A DNA stretch of 64,000 nt from an uncultured beta proteobacterium (GCA_903900805.1 CAIUOP010000062.1:56920-120919); one strand, 5' to 3'; shown: positions 9,794-20,498, counted from the stretch's first letter. Translations and numbers: made by a program. The notes: generated by a model not told the origin, from the sequence alone.

Positions 9794-10981
9794 ATGGATA
9801 TTACCTTGACCAGCCTTGAAACGGAGCATAGTGAGCTCCTCAAGGGCAAAATAGCGTCCCAGATAGCCTCTCAGGGCGGCTGGCTGCCATTTTCTAGGTA
9901 TATGGAGATGGCCCTATATGAGCCTGGAATGGGTTATTACAGCGCAGGGGCTCATAAATTAGGCGCTGGCGGCGACTTCACGACAGCCCCTGAATTAAGC
10001 CCTCTCTTTGGCGCTGCAATTTGCTCTACCCTCTTACCGGTTCTTGAAGGGCTTAAAGAAAAAGGTTTGCCTACCCAGATCCTCGAATTTGGTGCCGGCA
10101 GCGGAAAACTGGCCACCTCTATTCTGAATCGCTTAAATAATCTTGGGTTTGACTTAGATCGCTACGACATCATTGAGATTTCTCCAGACTTGGCACAACG
10201 TCAGAAAAAAAAGATTGGTGACGCTCTGAAAGAATTGAAGTTATCAACGCAATGCAATTGGCTTAATGCATTGCCAAAAGATTTCATGGGCATTATTTTG
10301 GCTAACGAAGTAATCGATGCAATTCCTTGCGATGCCATCATTTATCAAAATGGGTTTTGGTATTGGCATGGCGTTAGCTTTGAGAATGGAAAGTTTATCT
10401 GGAAAATAGGTGTCCCAGTAGAACAGGAGCTCTTGCCTGAAAGTCTCTTAAGCGGAAATTTTTCTGAAGGCTATGTCACTGAATTGCATATGCCTGCCAA
10501 TGCTTGGATGCATCAAGTAGCTAAGCTCTTAGATACTGGCCTATTTTTAACTTTCGACTATGGCTTTCCCGAGGGCGAGTATTACCATCCGCAAAGGCTA
10601 GAAGGCACATTGATGGCACACCATCGTCATCATGCAATTCAAGATCCATTTCATCTGCCAGGTCTTTGTGACTTAACGACGCATATCGAGTGGTCTCAAA
10701 TTGCTCGTAGTGCTCTCGCAGAAAATACCGATGATGTTTTTCTGACGAATCAAGCAGCATATTTATTGGATGCTGGCATTGGAGATATTGCGCTTGAGAT
10801 CGGCGATCCTAGTGACCCTGAAACCTTTCTGCCAATTTCAAATGCATTGCAAAAATTACTCTCTGAAGCTGAAATGGGCGAGCTCTTTAAAGCGTTTGCT
10901 TTCTCGAAGAATTTAGATACTTTGTTGCCTGGACACTCTCTAGAAGATCTGCCTGGATTACGTGGCAGAAATAGGCTCTAA
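9794..10981 (+). CDS. SAM-dependent methyltransferase, MidA/NDUFAF7 family
   Basis: 395 residues. The motif 'ILEFGAGSGKLA' near residue 95 is the SAM-binding loop, and 'ANEVIDAIP' and 'DYGFPEGEYYHPQR' are characteristic of the MidA/NDUFAF7 family. In mitochondria the family methylates an arginine of a complex I subunit; the bacterial target is not established. It is the lone plus-strand gene between two minus-strand blocks and ends 2 bp before the convergent cca gene. Confidence 0.88.
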   Translation: MDITLTSLETEHSELLKGKIASQIASQGGWLPFSRYMEMALYEPGMGYYSAGAHKLGAGGDFTTAPELSPLFGAAICSTLLPVLEGLKEKGLPTQILEFGAGSGKLATSILNRLNNLGFDLDRYDIIEISPDLAQRQKKKIGDALKELKLSTQCNWLNALPKDFMGIILANEVIDAIPCDAIIYQNGFWYWHGVSFENGKFIWKIGVPVEQELLPESLLSGNFSEGYVTELHMPANAWMHQVAKLLDTGLFLTFDYGFPEGEYYHPQRLEGTLMAHHRHHAIQDPFHLPGLCDLTTHIEWSQIARSALAENTDDVFLTNQAAYLLDAGIGDIALEIGDPSDPETFLPISNALQKLLSEAEMGELFKAFAFSKNLDTLLPGHSLEDLPGLRGRNRL

Positions 10982-10983
10982 AT

Positions 10984-12114
10984 CTAAGGCTGCACTACGG
11001 CAGTAATTGCAGCGAGCCTGGCAGCTTCAAATGCACTGCCAATACGCTCGCCATTCGAGCGGTCCTGTGCTCCAACGCCAGCAATAATCTCTGCTGTATT
11101 TAATGCTTGAGCATTACGCATTGCCGCTACCAATACCGAAACATTAAATCCAATTTTCCCAGCCAGATTTAGTAATGCTTGGCTACGATCTGGTTTGCGC
11201 CAAACATCTGCGCGATTAAACCAAGCCAAGATATCGACAGATTGATAAGCAGATTCTTCATACTTATTAAGTAATCCTCTCAAATCACTGAAAATCTCGC
11301 TAAAGTCACGTACCTCAATGGGCATCCGCACACATTCAGCCCAGGAACGAATTTCAGGGGCAGACAAATCCATCAAGGTAATGGCGCAACGCTCTTCTAA
11401 GCTAGTTCCACTGGCCTCGTAATGCTCAATCAATCCCTCACGAAATGGTTCTTCTGCAAGCTTGGTAGTGAGTGTGTTTGGTAATAAAGGTTTGGCAGCG
11501 CCAGTATTTAGCAAAATCTGGAACATATGCATTGGTTTTGAAGCAACTAAGCCTCTGGCCAACTCTTGCCAAATTCGCTCTGCTGAAAGTGCATTTAACT
11601 CGCCCGACTGAACAATTGTCTTTAATGCTGTCATCGTTTCATCGGTAATCCTAAATTCCGGAAAACGTGCAGCAAAGCGAGCAATTCGCAATAAGCGTAG
11701 CGGGTCTTCAGAAAAAGCACTGGATACATGACGAAATATTTTTGCAGCCAAATCTTCTTGACCGTTATAGGGATCGATGATCGGTCCAAACTGTTTTCCG
11801 TCGGCATTCACTTCTTGTGCCATCGCATTAATCGTTAAATCACGCCGCTCTAGATCTTGCTCCAAGGTAACTGAAGGATCAGCATAAAAATGAAAGCCTT
11901 TATACCCTTGGCCTGTTTTACGTTCCGTACGTGCTAGCGCATACTCAGCTTGAGTTTCTGGATGTAGAAAAACCGGAAAATCCTTACCTACCGGACGAAA
12001 GCCTTTAGCAATCATTTCATCCACGCTAGAACCAACGACTACATAATCGATGTCGTGCACAGGCAAACCCATTAAGGTATCGCGTATTGCACCACCGACT
12101 GCGTAGATCTTCAT
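10984..12114 (-). CDS. cca: CCA tRNA nucleotidyltransferase (short form, no HD domain seen)
   Basis: 376 residues. The class II nucleotidyltransferase signature GGAIRD is at residues 7-12, followed by DIDYVV with the metal-binding Asp pair; '[11 protein letters not shown]' and '[16 protein letters not shown]' are the template and tRNA-binding helices. It builds or repairs the tRNA 3' CCA. After about residue 225 I do not see the His/Asp pattern of the HD phosphohydrolase domain found in E. coli Cca (412 aa), so this may be the nucleotidyltransferase-only version. Its ATG overlaps the upstream epimerase stop by 1 bp. Confidence 0.93.
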   Translation of the reverse strand: MKIYAVGGAIRDTLMGLPVHDIDYVVVGSSVDEMIAKGFRPVGKDFPVFLHPETQAEYALARTERKTGQGYKGFHFYADPSVTLEQDLERRDLTINAMAQEVNADGKQFGPIIDPYNGQEDLAAKIFRHVSSAFSEDPLRLLRIARFAARFPEFRITDETMTALKTIVQSGELNALSAERIWQELARGLVASKPMHMFQILLNTGAAKPLLPNTLTTKLAEEPFREGLIEHYEASGTSLEERCAITLMDLSAPEIRSWAECVRMPIEVRDFSEIFSDLRGLLNKYEESAYQSVDILAWFNRADVWRKPDRSQALLNLAGKIGFNVSVLVAAMRNAQALNTAEIIAGVGAQDRSNGERIGSAFEAARLAAITAVVQP

Positions 12115-13022
12115 TACTTCATGCCTTCTAAGCTTCGCCGACTCACTCTGAACACTTCAGATAATGCATCCTGCCCATTTACTGGAAGTACATTAGGTAA
12201 TTGCATTGAAGCAATATTGTCTCGTGACATCAAAGTGGGGACTGGTAAAAATTCAAATGCTAGAGCCTGTAGATATCCCACAAAGGCTGGCATTGGAATG
12301 ATGGCACAAGAGGTTTTGGCTTTGCGTGCAGCAAACTCTACAATCTCTTTCATAGAGTAGACCGTAGGTCCCACTAAATCATAAGATTGATGAATAGTCT
12401 GGGGCATTTTTAAGGCCATGACAAAAGCCATTGCTACGTCGTCCACACTCACTGGCTGAAACTTTGCCTGATGATTTGCTAAAGGCAATGCTGGAGATAG
12501 TTTTGTTAACTTAGCAAATAAGTTGATGAATTGGTCTTGGGCGCCAAAGATGACTGAGGGCCTAAAAATAGTCCACTCTAGATCGCTTGCCTTCACTGCT
12601 GCTTCACCATCACCCTTGCTACGCTGATACATGGATGGTCCATTGGAATCAGCCCCTAGAGCGCTCATATGAAGGTAACGTTTAAGGCCATGTAATTGCA
12701 TCGCGGTAATGATATTTTTTGGCAAGTCCACATGAGCTGCTTTAAAAACTTTCCCATAAGGCATTGCTGGCTTATCGTGCAAGACTCCAACTAAATTAAT
12801 CACGGCACCATTTGACTTGATACGTGCACACAATGATTGCAGCTCATCAAACTCATGTACGTCAGCATCTTCTAAATATACTTTAGGTAACAGGCGCAAC
12901 TCACGACCCGCGGCAAGATGGCTCGTAGGCAAAAGAACTGAGTAGCCCTCAGCTTGCAATTGGGCAGCCAAAACTCGCCCAACAAATCCATTGCCGCCGA
13001 TAAGAAGGATGTCGTATTTCAT
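12114..13022 (-). CDS. complex-I NDUFA9-type NAD(P)-dependent epimerase-like protein
   Basis: 302 residues. The N-terminal Rossmann motif '[11 protein letters not shown]' and the downstream 'YLHMSALGA', 'YQRSKGDGE' and 'IFRPSVIFG' segments match the atypical SDR group that includes mitochondrial NDUFA9. The Tyr/Lys pair (YQRSK) is kept. The physiological substrate in bacteria is unknown. It is coupled to cca by a one-base overlap and is 25 bp from slt, consistent with an slt-epimerase-cca operon. Confidence 0.83.
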   Translation of the reverse strand: MKYDILLIGGNGFVGRVLAAQLQAEGYSVLLPTSHLAAGRELRLLPKVYLEDADVHEFDELQSLCARIKSNGAVINLVGVLHDKPAMPYGKVFKAAHVDLPKNIITAMQLHGLKRYLHMSALGADSNGPSMYQRSKGDGEAAVKASDLEWTIFRPSVIFGAQDQFINLFAKLTKLSPALPLANHQAKFQPVSVDDVAMAFVMALKMPQTIHQSYDLVGPTVYSMKEIVEFAARKAKTSCAIIPMPAFVGYLQALAFEFLPVPTLMSRDNIASMQLPNVLPVNGQDALSEVFRVSRRSLEGMK

Positions 13023-13047
13023 AAGCTCTCGTATTAATGAATGCTAA

Positions 13048-15012
13048 TTAGGGTAATTCAGATTGAGTAGCTGCCTTTGGAGCAATTACTCCTAAGCGTT
13101 GCTTCAAAGATGGTGTTTGACCATTCATTACTGATGAATAGTAATTTGCATTTGAGAGTACATTTTTAACATAAGTACGTGTCTCATTAAATGGGATAGT
13201 CTCTGCAAAAATTGCACCTTCAGTTGGGCTTGTTAATTTCTCACGCCATGCTTTTGAGCGAGAGGGGCCAGCATTATAGGCAGCTGAAGCCAATACCCAA
13301 GAACCATCCAAGTCAATTAAAACCATATTAAGGTAGTTGCTACCTAAAGTTAAATTGGTATTAGTATCGCTTAGCTTGTCATTGGTGTAGTTCAGCATAC
13401 CAATCTTTTTCGCAACATACTTTGCTGTATTTGGCATCACCTGCATCAAGCCCGAAGCACCTACTGACGATGACGCATTCATGATGAAGCGCGATTCTTG
13501 ACGAATTAATCCATAAGCCCATGCAAGATTTAAATCAATTTGTCTTGCAATCGGTGAAAGCTCATCTCTAAATGGCGTTGGATAACGCAAACTAAAATCA
13601 TGCTCTTGCTTTGTGCGATCAGCAGTATTTACTACGCGGTCATATAAATTAACACGCTTGGCGTATTCAGCAGCGGCTAGCAACTGCTTATCGGTCATAT
13701 TGCGCAGCTCCCAATTCCACTCGCGATTACCTTCAAAGCGCAGGTTCATAGCGTATAAGCGCTCACCCCTCACAAAGCCCTTGCGACTGGCCATCGCATC
13801 AATCTCTTGCTCAGTCACTTTAGTTCGAGCTGGAGCATGATTCGACTTACCCAACTCTTCGCGTGCGAGTTGTCCGTAGAAATTGTATTGCTCATCAATC
13901 AACTCAAAGCTCTCTTTAGCTTTTACATCCTGACCTTCAGCTTTTAAGGCGCGGCCATACCAATAAGTCCAAGCAGGATCTTTGCTACGCACTACGGGAT
14001 TCATACCCTCTACAGCATTTTTTACCAAGACCCAATCTTTAGCGCGTAAGCCTGCGCGCACCTTCCACTCCTGCGACTCAACTGAGAGCAACTCGTTATA
14101 GCCAAGCTCTTGCTGGAAGCGATAAGCATCATCTGCATTAGGATCTAATTTCTTTGCCAGAAATTGACCAATGACACCCCAAGCCACTGCTTGGTTTTCT
14201 TTGCTATAACGTGATGAGGTTTGTAAAAAATCTCGATATGCTTTTGAGGGCTCTGCTTTTGCAGCCTTGACAATTTCTGCAATAGGATCTTCACCACCCA
14301 AACGGCGTGCCATAGTGTCAAAACCTCGTTCACTAGCAGCACGACCGATCGCCTTTGCCTCGCTTGGCGTCATGCCACCTGCTGCCACCAAAGAGGGGAC
14401 CAGTTCTTGACAGGCAAATCCAAAATAACTTGGGTCCAGCAGAAATGAGCGAGAGTCGATCGCTAATTTAGTTGGGTTTTCGCCTTGAGATAATTTTGAC
14501 AACAAGGAGTAACACTTCACCTGAGTGTCATCATCTAAAACAAACTTGGCGTACTCTAAATCAAATCGCGCCCAGTCCTTTCGCTTGCCCAATACCAATA
14601 GCCAATCGTTACGCATCCTATCAGCCAATGCTGTTCCTTGATACTGATTTAAGAATGTAATGACCTGGGCATCGGCACTGTAATCGCCACGTGGTGATCC
14701 ACTGCTATCAAATAATTGCGGCTTAATACGAAAGTACGTCACATAGTCGTCAAATGGATAAGCTACTAGATTGGCTGAAAGCTGTTGTGTGCGGAAAACA
14801 TCATTCTTACGGGCTGCTTCACGTAAATCAATAAACATTCGATCTGTATCAGTGATTTCAGCGGGGGCAGCCTTGCTTTCATAGGATTTAGGCAGGCTTG
14901 GTTTTTTAGACTTTTCAGCAAAAGCGCTGGGCATAGCTAGAGCCAGCCCCAGGATCAAAATCTTGGTCCAGTGGAGCGGATTCATTTTGAGAGTTTCAGA
15001 CTTCTTTTTCAC
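13048..15012 (-). CDS. slt: soluble lytic murein transglycosylase
   Basis: 654 residues. The first Met or an internal Met (MNPLHWTKIL, residue 10) is followed by a hydrophobic stretch ending in PSAFA, a cleavable signal peptide. A long alpha-helical superhelix domain occupies the middle. The C-terminal SLT domain shows the catalytic Glu in 'RQESRF', then 'GLMQVMP' and 'AYNAGPSR'. It cleaves peptidoglycan glycan strands in the periplasm. Its promoter lies in the short gap shared with the divergent cyclo-ligase gene. Confidence 0.95.
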   Translation of the reverse strand: MKKKSETLKMNPLHWTKILILGLALAMPSAFAEKSKKPSLPKSYESKAAPAEITDTDRMFIDLREAARKNDVFRTQQLSANLVAYPFDDYVTYFRIKPQLFDSSGSPRGDYSADAQVITFLNQYQGTALADRMRNDWLLVLGKRKDWARFDLEYAKFVLDDDTQVKCYSLLSKLSQGENPTKLAIDSRSFLLDPSYFGFACQELVPSLVAAGGMTPSEAKAIGRAASERGFDTMARRLGGEDPIAEIVKAAKAEPSKAYRDFLQTSSRYSKENQAVAWGVIGQFLAKKLDPNADDAYRFQQELGYNELLSVESQEWKVRAGLRAKDWVLVKNAVEGMNPVVRSKDPAWTYWYGRALKAEGQDVKAKESFELIDEQYNFYGQLAREELGKSNHAPARTKVTEQEIDAMASRKGFVRGERLYAMNLRFEGNREWNWELRNMTDKQLLAAAEYAKRVNLYDRVVNTADRTKQEHDFSLRYPTPFRDELSPIARQIDLNLAWAYGLIRQESRFIMNASSSVGASGLMQVMPNTAKYVAKKIGMLNYTNDKLSDTNTNLTLGSNYLNMVLIDLDGSWVLASAAYNAGPSRSKAWREKLTSPTEGAIFAETIPFNETRTYVKNVLSNANYYSSVMNGQTPSLKQRLGVIAPKAATQSELP

Positions 15013-15089
15013 TATCTTGCCCTGTACATATTTGCCAGTATTCAGCTGACATTAACTTGTTTACCATATCTTCTAATTTTCGCCTGATA

Positions 15090-15716
15090 ATGGACCTTAT
15101 GCACGGTAATTCGCCAAAAACTCTTCGTCAAGATTTGTTAAAGCAACGTAATGAATTTGCTTCTGGGCAAACTTACCCTCAAGCTAAAGATCGGCTCATT
15201 ACCGCTCTAAATCAGTTTTTAGCAAAAGATAGCAATTCATTGCGGGCTATAGCAGTGTATTGGCCCATACAAGATGAGATTGATTTACGTCCAGCATTAA
15301 TTGCCTGGGCCAAGCAAAGCCCTGAGCGGCGCCTGGCACTTCCATATGCTAGGCCTGATAAACACCTTGACTTCTATGAATGGCAAGATGGTGATACTTT
15401 AATCCCCAGTCAACATGGTGTGCCAGAACCAAGTCCGAGCAACCCCTCAAGACCCGCAGTCTCTCCTGATTGCATTTTGATTCCGTGCGTAGGCTGGTCT
15501 AGTTCTATTAAGAATGGCAAAACCCATTATTGGCGCTTAGGTTATGGCGGAGGTTACTTTGATCGCACCTTAGCAACACTAAGAAAAAATAATCCCAACC
15601 TTATCTGTTTAGGGATTGGATTTGATTGGCAAAAACTCAACGAAGTTCAATGGGTAGCTCAAGCACATGATGAGCCTCTAGATATGCTGCTAACGGAGTC
15701 TGGCCTATTGGACTGA
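15090..15716 (+). CDS. 5-formyltetrahydrofolate cyclo-ligase family protein
   Basis: About 208 residues from the ATG at 15090; the frame also allows a TTG at 15057 and an ATG at 15099, and no clear ribosome-binding site decides. It shows the conserved 'WPIQDEIDLRP' and the C-terminal 'LGYGGGYFDRTLA' nucleotide-binding loop of the YgfA/MTHFS family. It returns 5-formyl-THF to 5,10-methenyl-THF using ATP. It converges on metF with a 1-bp gap, so two folate one-carbon genes lie end to end. Confidence 0.92.
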   Translation: MDLMHGNSPKTLRQDLLKQRNEFASGQTYPQAKDRLITALNQFLAKDSNSLRAIAVYWPIQDEIDLRPALIAWAKQSPERRLALPYARPDKHLDFYEWQDGDTLIPSQHGVPEPSPSNPSRPAVSPDCILIPCVGWSSSIKNGKTHYWRLGYGGGYFDRTLATLRKNNPNLICLGIGFDWQKLNEVQWVAQAHDEPLDMLLTESGLLD

Positions 15717-15717
15717 C

Positions 15718-16548
15718 TTACTTCTTTAGGTCTAAGTTATCGGCAATCGCTAAAACAGCATCTGCCTGATTTAAAGAATAAAAATGTAAGCCTGGTGCGC
15801 CAGCAGTCAATAACTGATCGCATAGATCTGTCACTACCTCTTCACCAAATGCGCGAATAGAAGCAATATCATCACCATAGGACTGAAGGCGTAAACGAAT
15901 CCAACGTGGAATTTCAGCACCACAGGCATCAGAAAAACGCAGCAACTGACTGCTGTTAGTAATCGGCATGATTCCCGCAACAATTGGCTGCTCTACGCCT
16001 AAGTCGTATGCTTCATCTACAAAGCGAAAGTAAGCATCAGTATTATAAAAATACTGAGTAATAGCAGAATTAGCGCCTGCCTTCATTTTTTGTACAAAGA
16101 AATGAACATCGCTTGCAGGAGACTTTGCCTGAGGATGACATTCTGGATAAGCAGCTACATCAATATGAAACCAATCACCAGTTTCTGTACGAATAAATTC
16201 CACTAACTCATTGGCATGATGAAACTCGCCGTACTGACCCATGCCCGAAGGCAAGTCACCACGTAAAGCCACAATGCGCTTAATGCCTAAAGCTTGATAC
16301 TGCTTCAACATCTCGCGCACGCTTTCACGTGAGCTACCAACACAAGATAGGTGGGGGGCAACTGCTGCACCAGCAGCATGAATATCACTCACCACCTTTA
16401 ATGTGCCTGACTGGGTAGAACCACCAGCACCAAAGGTCACAGAATAAAACGAGGGCTTTAGCGCTTCACTGAAACGCTCGCGCACAAGTTGCAGCTTCTT
16501 CTCACCTTCAGGTGTTTTTGGAGGAAAGAATTCAACGCTTAATTCCAT
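15718..16548 (-). CDS. metF: 5,10-methylenetetrahydrofolate reductase
   Basis: 276 residues, the normal MetF length. The N-terminus 'LSVEFFPPKTPEGEKKL' holds the catalytic Glu region, and 'VTFGAGGSTQSGT' and 'ITQYFYNTDAYFRF' are FAD and folate-binding motifs. It makes 5-methyl-THF for methionine synthase. It lies 30 bp downstream of ahcY and is probably co-transcribed under the riboswitch upstream of ahcY. Confidence 0.97.
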   Translation of the reverse strand: MELSVEFFPPKTPEGEKKLQLVRERFSEALKPSFYSVTFGAGGSTQSGTLKVVSDIHAAGAAVAPHLSCVGSSRESVREMLKQYQALGIKRIVALRGDLPSGMGQYGEFHHANELVEFIRTETGDWFHIDVAAYPECHPQAKSPASDVHFFVQKMKAGANSAITQYFYNTDAYFRFVDEAYDLGVEQPIVAGIMPITNSSQLLRFSDACGAEIPRWIRLRLQSYGDDIASIRAFGEEVVTDLCDQLLTAGAPGLHFYSLNQADAVLAIADNLDLKK

Positions 16549-16578
16549 GATTTTGGGCCTAGGTATCTATTTAACAAA

Positions 16579-18024
16579 TTAATAACGGTAGTGGTCGGCC
16601 TTGTATGGGCCTTCCTTCGTAACGCCAATATAAGAAGCTTGCTGGTCACTTAATACAGTTAACTGAGCATTCAATGTCTTGAGTTGCAAGCGCGCAACCT
16701 TTTCATCCAAATGCTTAGGTAAGGTATAAACACCGATTGGGTATTTATTGGTGCCAACTGCATTCCAGAGCTCAATTTGTGCAATCACTTGGTTTGCAAA
16801 TGAAGAGCTCATCACATAGGAAGGGTGGCCTGTACCGCAACCCAAGTTAACTAGGCGGCCTTTAGCCAAGATGATGATGCGCTTTTCAGGTTTGCCATTG
16901 GCGGCAGGAAAAATGACATGGTCAACTTGTGGCTTGATCTCTTCCCACTGGTATTTTTCAATACCAGCAACATCAATCTCATTATCAAAGTGGCCGATGT
17001 TACAAACGATGGCTTGGTTCTTCATCTTAGCCATATGGTCATGTGTAATGACATGGTAGTTACCGGTTGCAGAAACAAAAATATCTGCTTTATCGGCAGC
17101 GTAATCCATGGTTACAACACGGTAGCCTTCCATGGCTGCTTGCAATGCGCAAATTGGATCCACTTCAGTCACCCATACTTGAGCAGACAAGGCCCGCAAT
17201 GCTTGAGCTGAGCCCTTACCCACATCGCCATAACCACAAACCACAGCAACCTTACCGGCAACCATGACGTCTGTTGCGCGCTTGATTGCATCAACCAAGG
17301 ACTCACGGCAGCCGTAGAGGTTGTCGAACTTACTCTTAGTAACAGAGTCATTGACGTTGATTGCTGGGAATTTTAATTCGCCTTTAGCAAACATTTGATA
17401 CAGACGATGAACACCAGTGGTTGTTTCTTCTGTAACGCCCTTGACTTTTTCCAGGCGTGTGGAATACCAAGTTGGATCCTGCGTTAATTTTTTCTTAATC
17501 GCAGAAAATAAAATAGTTTCTTCTTCACTAGTGGGGTGATTCAAACAAGCTTGGTCTTTTTCGGCACGGGCACCCAGATGCAATAACAAAGTAGCATCGC
17601 CGCCATCGTCCAAAATCATATTGGTAAAGCCGCCATCTGCCCACTCAAAAATACGATGAGTGAAATCCCAGTACTGCTCAAGAGTCTCGCCCTTAATAGC
17701 ATAAACAGGCGTGCCATTGGCAGCAATCGCTGCAGCAGCGTGATCTTGGGTTGAAAAAATATTACAAGAAGCCCATTGCACATCGGCACCGAGCGCCTCA
17801 AGAGTCTCGATCAACACTGCGGTTTGAATGGTCATGTGAAGCGAACCAGTGATTCGCGCACCACGCAATGGCTGTTGTGCCGCAAATTCATCACGTATAG
17901 CGATCAAGCCAGGCATCTCAGTTTCGGCAATCGCAATTTCTTTGCGACCAAAGTCAGCCAAAGAAATATCTGCAATTGCACAACGAGTTGCAACAAAGTT
18001 ATTTAAATCAGTAACGGTATTCAT
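16579..18024 (-). CDS. ahcY: S-adenosylhomocysteine hydrolase
   Basis: 481 residues. It splits S-adenosylhomocysteine to adenosine and homocysteine, closing the methyl cycle. Motifs seen are '[14 protein letters not shown]' (NAD binding) and the C-terminal 'KADHYRY', a family hallmark. The reading frame begins ATG at 18024, 5 nt after a GGAG that sits inside a hairpin. The 5' leader carries an SAH-type riboswitch, so expression is expected to rise with substrate. Confidence 0.98.
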   Translation of the reverse strand: MNTVTDLNNFVATRCAIADISLADFGRKEIAIAETEMPGLIAIRDEFAAQQPLRGARITGSLHMTIQTAVLIETLEALGADVQWASCNIFSTQDHAAAAIAANGTPVYAIKGETLEQYWDFTHRIFEWADGGFTNMILDDGGDATLLLHLGARAEKDQACLNHPTSEEETILFSAIKKKLTQDPTWYSTRLEKVKGVTEETTTGVHRLYQMFAKGELKFPAINVNDSVTKSKFDNLYGCRESLVDAIKRATDVMVAGKVAVVCGYGDVGKGSAQALRALSAQVWVTEVDPICALQAAMEGYRVVTMDYAADKADIFVSATGNYHVITHDHMAKMKNQAIVCNIGHFDNEIDVAGIEKYQWEEIKPQVDHVIFPAANGKPEKRIIILAKGRLVNLGCGTGHPSYVMSSSFANQVIAQIELWNAVGTNKYPIGVYTLPKHLDEKVARLQLKTLNAQLTVLSDQQASYIGVTKEGPYKADHYRY

Positions 18025-18029
18025 TCATG

Positions 18030-18058
18030 CTCCAGCTAAATACGATCCAATGCTGGAG
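18030..18058 (-). promoter_or_regulatory. hairpin that sequesters the ahcY ribosome-binding site
   Basis: Read on the minus strand, CTCCAGC (18058-18052 side) pairs perfectly over 7 bp with GCTGGAG (18036-18030 side), and the GGAG of the second arm is the only Shine-Dalgarno candidate, 5-8 nt before the ahcY ATG. This is a likely expression platform for the aptamer just upstream. A second hairpin (CTCGCTA/TAGCGAG, 18065-18095) lies between the two and shares bases with the aptamer's GCGCTC segment. The switching mechanism is inference. Confidence 0.65.
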
Positions 18059-18092
18059 TGCAAACTCGCTAGCCGTTGAATCATGGGTTAGC

Positions 18093-18190
18093 GAGCGCGG
18101 TTGCAATTAGCAGAAACTGTTTAAGAATCCACTCCCTTCAAGCCTGGGGAAATGCTGGGTCTCAGCAATCCTTGCAACGCTCCTTGAAGG
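18093..18190 (-). promoter_or_regulatory. SAH riboswitch aptamer in the ahcY leader
   Basis: On the minus strand the leader contains AAGGAGCGTTGCAAGG, then CCCCAGGCTTGAAGG, then GCAACCGCGCTC. CCTTCAAGG pairs with CTTGAAGG to form the main stem, and the distal GCGCTC can pair with GAGCG(T) as the pseudoknot, which is the arrangement of the SAH riboswitch class found in front of ahcY in beta- and gammaproteobacteria. It lies about 70 nt before the ahcY start. SAH binding should favour ahcY (and metF) expression. Confidence 0.8.
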
Positions 18191-18267
18191 TATGGCGAAA
18201 TTGTAATCAATTTCGCCATATTTCGCCTCAATACATCTTTAAACTGCTTTTTAATACCTTTAGATGC

Positions 18268-19434
18268 TTATAAGCCAGCTGCGGCACGCAATGTAGCAGC
18301 CTTATCTGTCTGTTCCCAAGTAAATTCTGGCTCCTCACGACCAAAGTGGCCATAAGCAGCAGTCTTGCGATAAATTGGGCGCAATAGATTAAGCATCTTC
18401 ACAATCCCTTTTGGACGCAAGTCAAAGTGCTCAGATACCAATTGCGAGATCTTCTCATCAGAAACTTTACCTGTACCAAACGTGCTCACCATCACTGAAG
18501 TTGGTTTTGCAACTCCAATAGCGTAAGAGATCTGGATCAAACACTTGCTTGCTAAGCCAGCAGCAACGACATTCTTAGCAACGTAGCGACCAGCATAGGC
18601 AGCAGAGCGATCAACCTTGGATGGGTCTTTTCCTGAGAAAGCGCCACCGCCATGAGGAGCTGCGCCGCCGTAGGTATCAACAATAATTTTGCGGCCAGTT
18701 AAGCCACAATCGCCCTGTGGACCACCAATCACGAAACGACCAGTTGGATTTACTAGGAAGTTAATTGCACCCTTCACTAAATGCTTAGGCAAAACTGGTT
18801 TAATGATTTCTTCGATCACTGCTTCACGCAATTTTTCGAGAGAAATATCTTCATCATGCTGAGTTGATAACACTACTGTATCAATCGAATCAGGCTTACC
18901 ATCCACATAACGCAAGGTCACTTGTGACTTTGCATCCGGGCGCAGCCATGTCAAACGGCCATCACGGCGCAATTGCGATTGACGCTCTACTAAGCGATGT
19001 GACAGGTGAATCGGTAAAGGCATGAGCTCAGAAGTCTCATCACAAGCATAACCAAACATCAGACCTTGGTCGCCAGCACCTTGATCCAAGCCGTCATCGT
19101 GAGCCTTGTCAACGCCTTGAGCAATGTCTGGACTTTGCTTGTCATAAGCAACTAACACTGCACAACCTTTGTAGTCAATACCGTAAGCAGTGTTGTCGTA
19201 ACCAATTTCGCGCAAAGTATTACGGGCAACTTGAATGTAGTCAACATTAGCGTTAGTAGTGATCTCACCAGCTAGCACTACTAAGCCGGTGTTACATAAA
19301 GTTTCTGCAGCAACACGTGCAGTGGGATCTTGGGCCAAAATGGCATCCAAGATAGCATCAGAAATTTGGTCTGCTACTTTATCGGGGTGACCTTCAGAGA
19401 CTGACTCTGAGGTAAAGAAGTAATCATTTGCCAT
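18268..19434 (-). CDS. metK: S-adenosylmethionine synthetase
   Basis: 388 residues from the ATG at 19434, which follows AAAGGA at a good distance; a longer frame to 19494 exists but adds 20 unlikely residues. The protein starts [18 protein letters not shown], and '[12 protein letters not shown]' and '[17 protein letters not shown]' are the ATP and metal-binding signatures. It makes SAM from methionine and ATP. It lies upstream of the ahcY-metF group on the same strand, but the SAH riboswitch sits between them. Confidence 0.98.
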   Translation of the reverse strand: MANDYFFTSESVSEGHPDKVADQISDAILDAILAQDPTARVAAETLCNTGLVVLAGEITTNANVDYIQVARNTLREIGYDNTAYGIDYKGCAVLVAYDKQSPDIAQGVDKAHDDGLDQGAGDQGLMFGYACDETSELMPLPIHLSHRLVERQSQLRRDGRLTWLRPDAKSQVTLRYVDGKPDSIDTVVLSTQHDEDISLEKLREAVIEEIIKPVLPKHLVKGAINFLVNPTGRFVIGGPQGDCGLTGRKIIVDTYGGAAPHGGGAFSGKDPSKVDRSAAYAGRYVAKNVVAAGLASKCLIQISYAIGVAKPTSVMVSTFGTGKVSDEKISQLVSEHFDLRPKGIVKMLNLLRPIYRKTAAYGHFGREEPEFTWEQTDKAATLRAAAGL

Positions 19435-19592
19435 TGCATATTCCTTTAAAAAATTAACACGTTCTTTGGGACAACTCGACGTGCCAGGAACCACAACGGC
19501 GACGCTTTAGCAGAATTTGTGAATCGCCCTGCAAGTTGTCTTAACTCGGCGATGAGGTAATTCTATCCGAAAAGGGTAGAACCCAGCGAGGT

Positions 19593-20498
19593 ATGCTGAA
19601 ATTTGGCCCTAATAGCTGTATTGAATATCATTGGGGGGTGCGAAAACTAATCCTTAAGCTTAGCCTCAATGCCATTGCCGCGCTTCCCCTTGCTTTAGTG
19701 CAAATCATTGGGGCTTCTATGGGCATCTTGGCCTATGTAGGCTCAAAGCAATATCGCTCACTTTTTCGCCCGCAATACGAGACCGTAGTTAGTGCTCACA
19801 AACTCCCATTCAAGCTCTGGGAAGCCATTAGGGCCTCTGGAATGCTATTTACAGATAGCCTATGGATATGGCGCAATCCCCAGAAAGCACTCCAATTAGT
19901 TGAAGTGCAAAACTGGGATTTGGTGGAATCGGCCATTAGTGAGGGCCATGGCTTAGTAATGTTGGCTCCCCACCTTGGTGGCTTTGAAATTATTCCGCGA
20001 GTCTTGGCACAGCATTTCCCTGCCACAATTTTGTATAGGCCCTCACGTCAAGAGTGGCTCAATGAAGTAGTAGAAGAAGGGCGTGCCTACCCAAATATGC
20101 ATTTTGTTCCGACCAACCTCAATGGCGTACGTCAAATGACAAGGGCCTTAACTCGAGGCGAAGCTATCGGCATTCTGCCTGATCAAGTGCCTAGCGGTGG
20201 TGAAGGTGTATGGGTTCCTTTCTTTGGGCGTCCTGCCTATACGACTCCCTTGCCTGCCCGCTTAGCCAACCGCAACAACACGCCGGTCGTCATGTTTACT
20301 GCTAAACGAAAAGATATTGGCAAAGGTTGGCTAATGCAGGCTAGCAAGCTTGCGCCCTTATCTGAAGATGCCAATATTGCAGCTACGCAAATTAATGTTG
20401 CTATTGAGAATGCAGTGCTTATTGCTCCCGAACAATTTATTTGGTCTTACAACCGCTACAAACATCCTGCAGGCGCTGAACTACCTCCCAGTAATTAG
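19593..20498 (+). CDS. LpxL/HtrB-type lipid A acyltransferase family protein
   Basis: Up to 301 residues; the true start is probably a GTG about 16 codons in, near the 'RKLILKLSLNA' segment. It has an N-terminal membrane anchor, the acyltransferase HxxxxE motif in 'APHLGGFEII', and 'ILPDQVPSGGEGVWVPFFG', the conserved second block of late acyltransferases of lipid A. It would transfer a secondary acyl chain to lipid A at the inner membrane. It is divergent from metK and upstream of dapF. A close paralogue is at 59617-60468. Confidence 0.87.
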   Translation: MLKFGPNSCIEYHWGVRKLILKLSLNAIAALPLALVQIIGASMGILAYVGSKQYRSLFRPQYETVVSAHKLPFKLWEAIRASGMLFTDSLWIWRNPQKALQLVEVQNWDLVESAISEGHGLVMLAPHLGGFEIIPRVLAQHFPATILYRPSRQEWLNEVVEEGRAYPNMHFVPTNLNGVRQMTRALTRGEAIGILPDQVPSGGEGVWVPFFGRPAYTTPLPARLANRNNTPVVMFTAKRKDIGKGWLMQASKLAPLSEDANIAATQINVAIENAVLIAPEQFIWSYNRYKHPAGAELPPSN

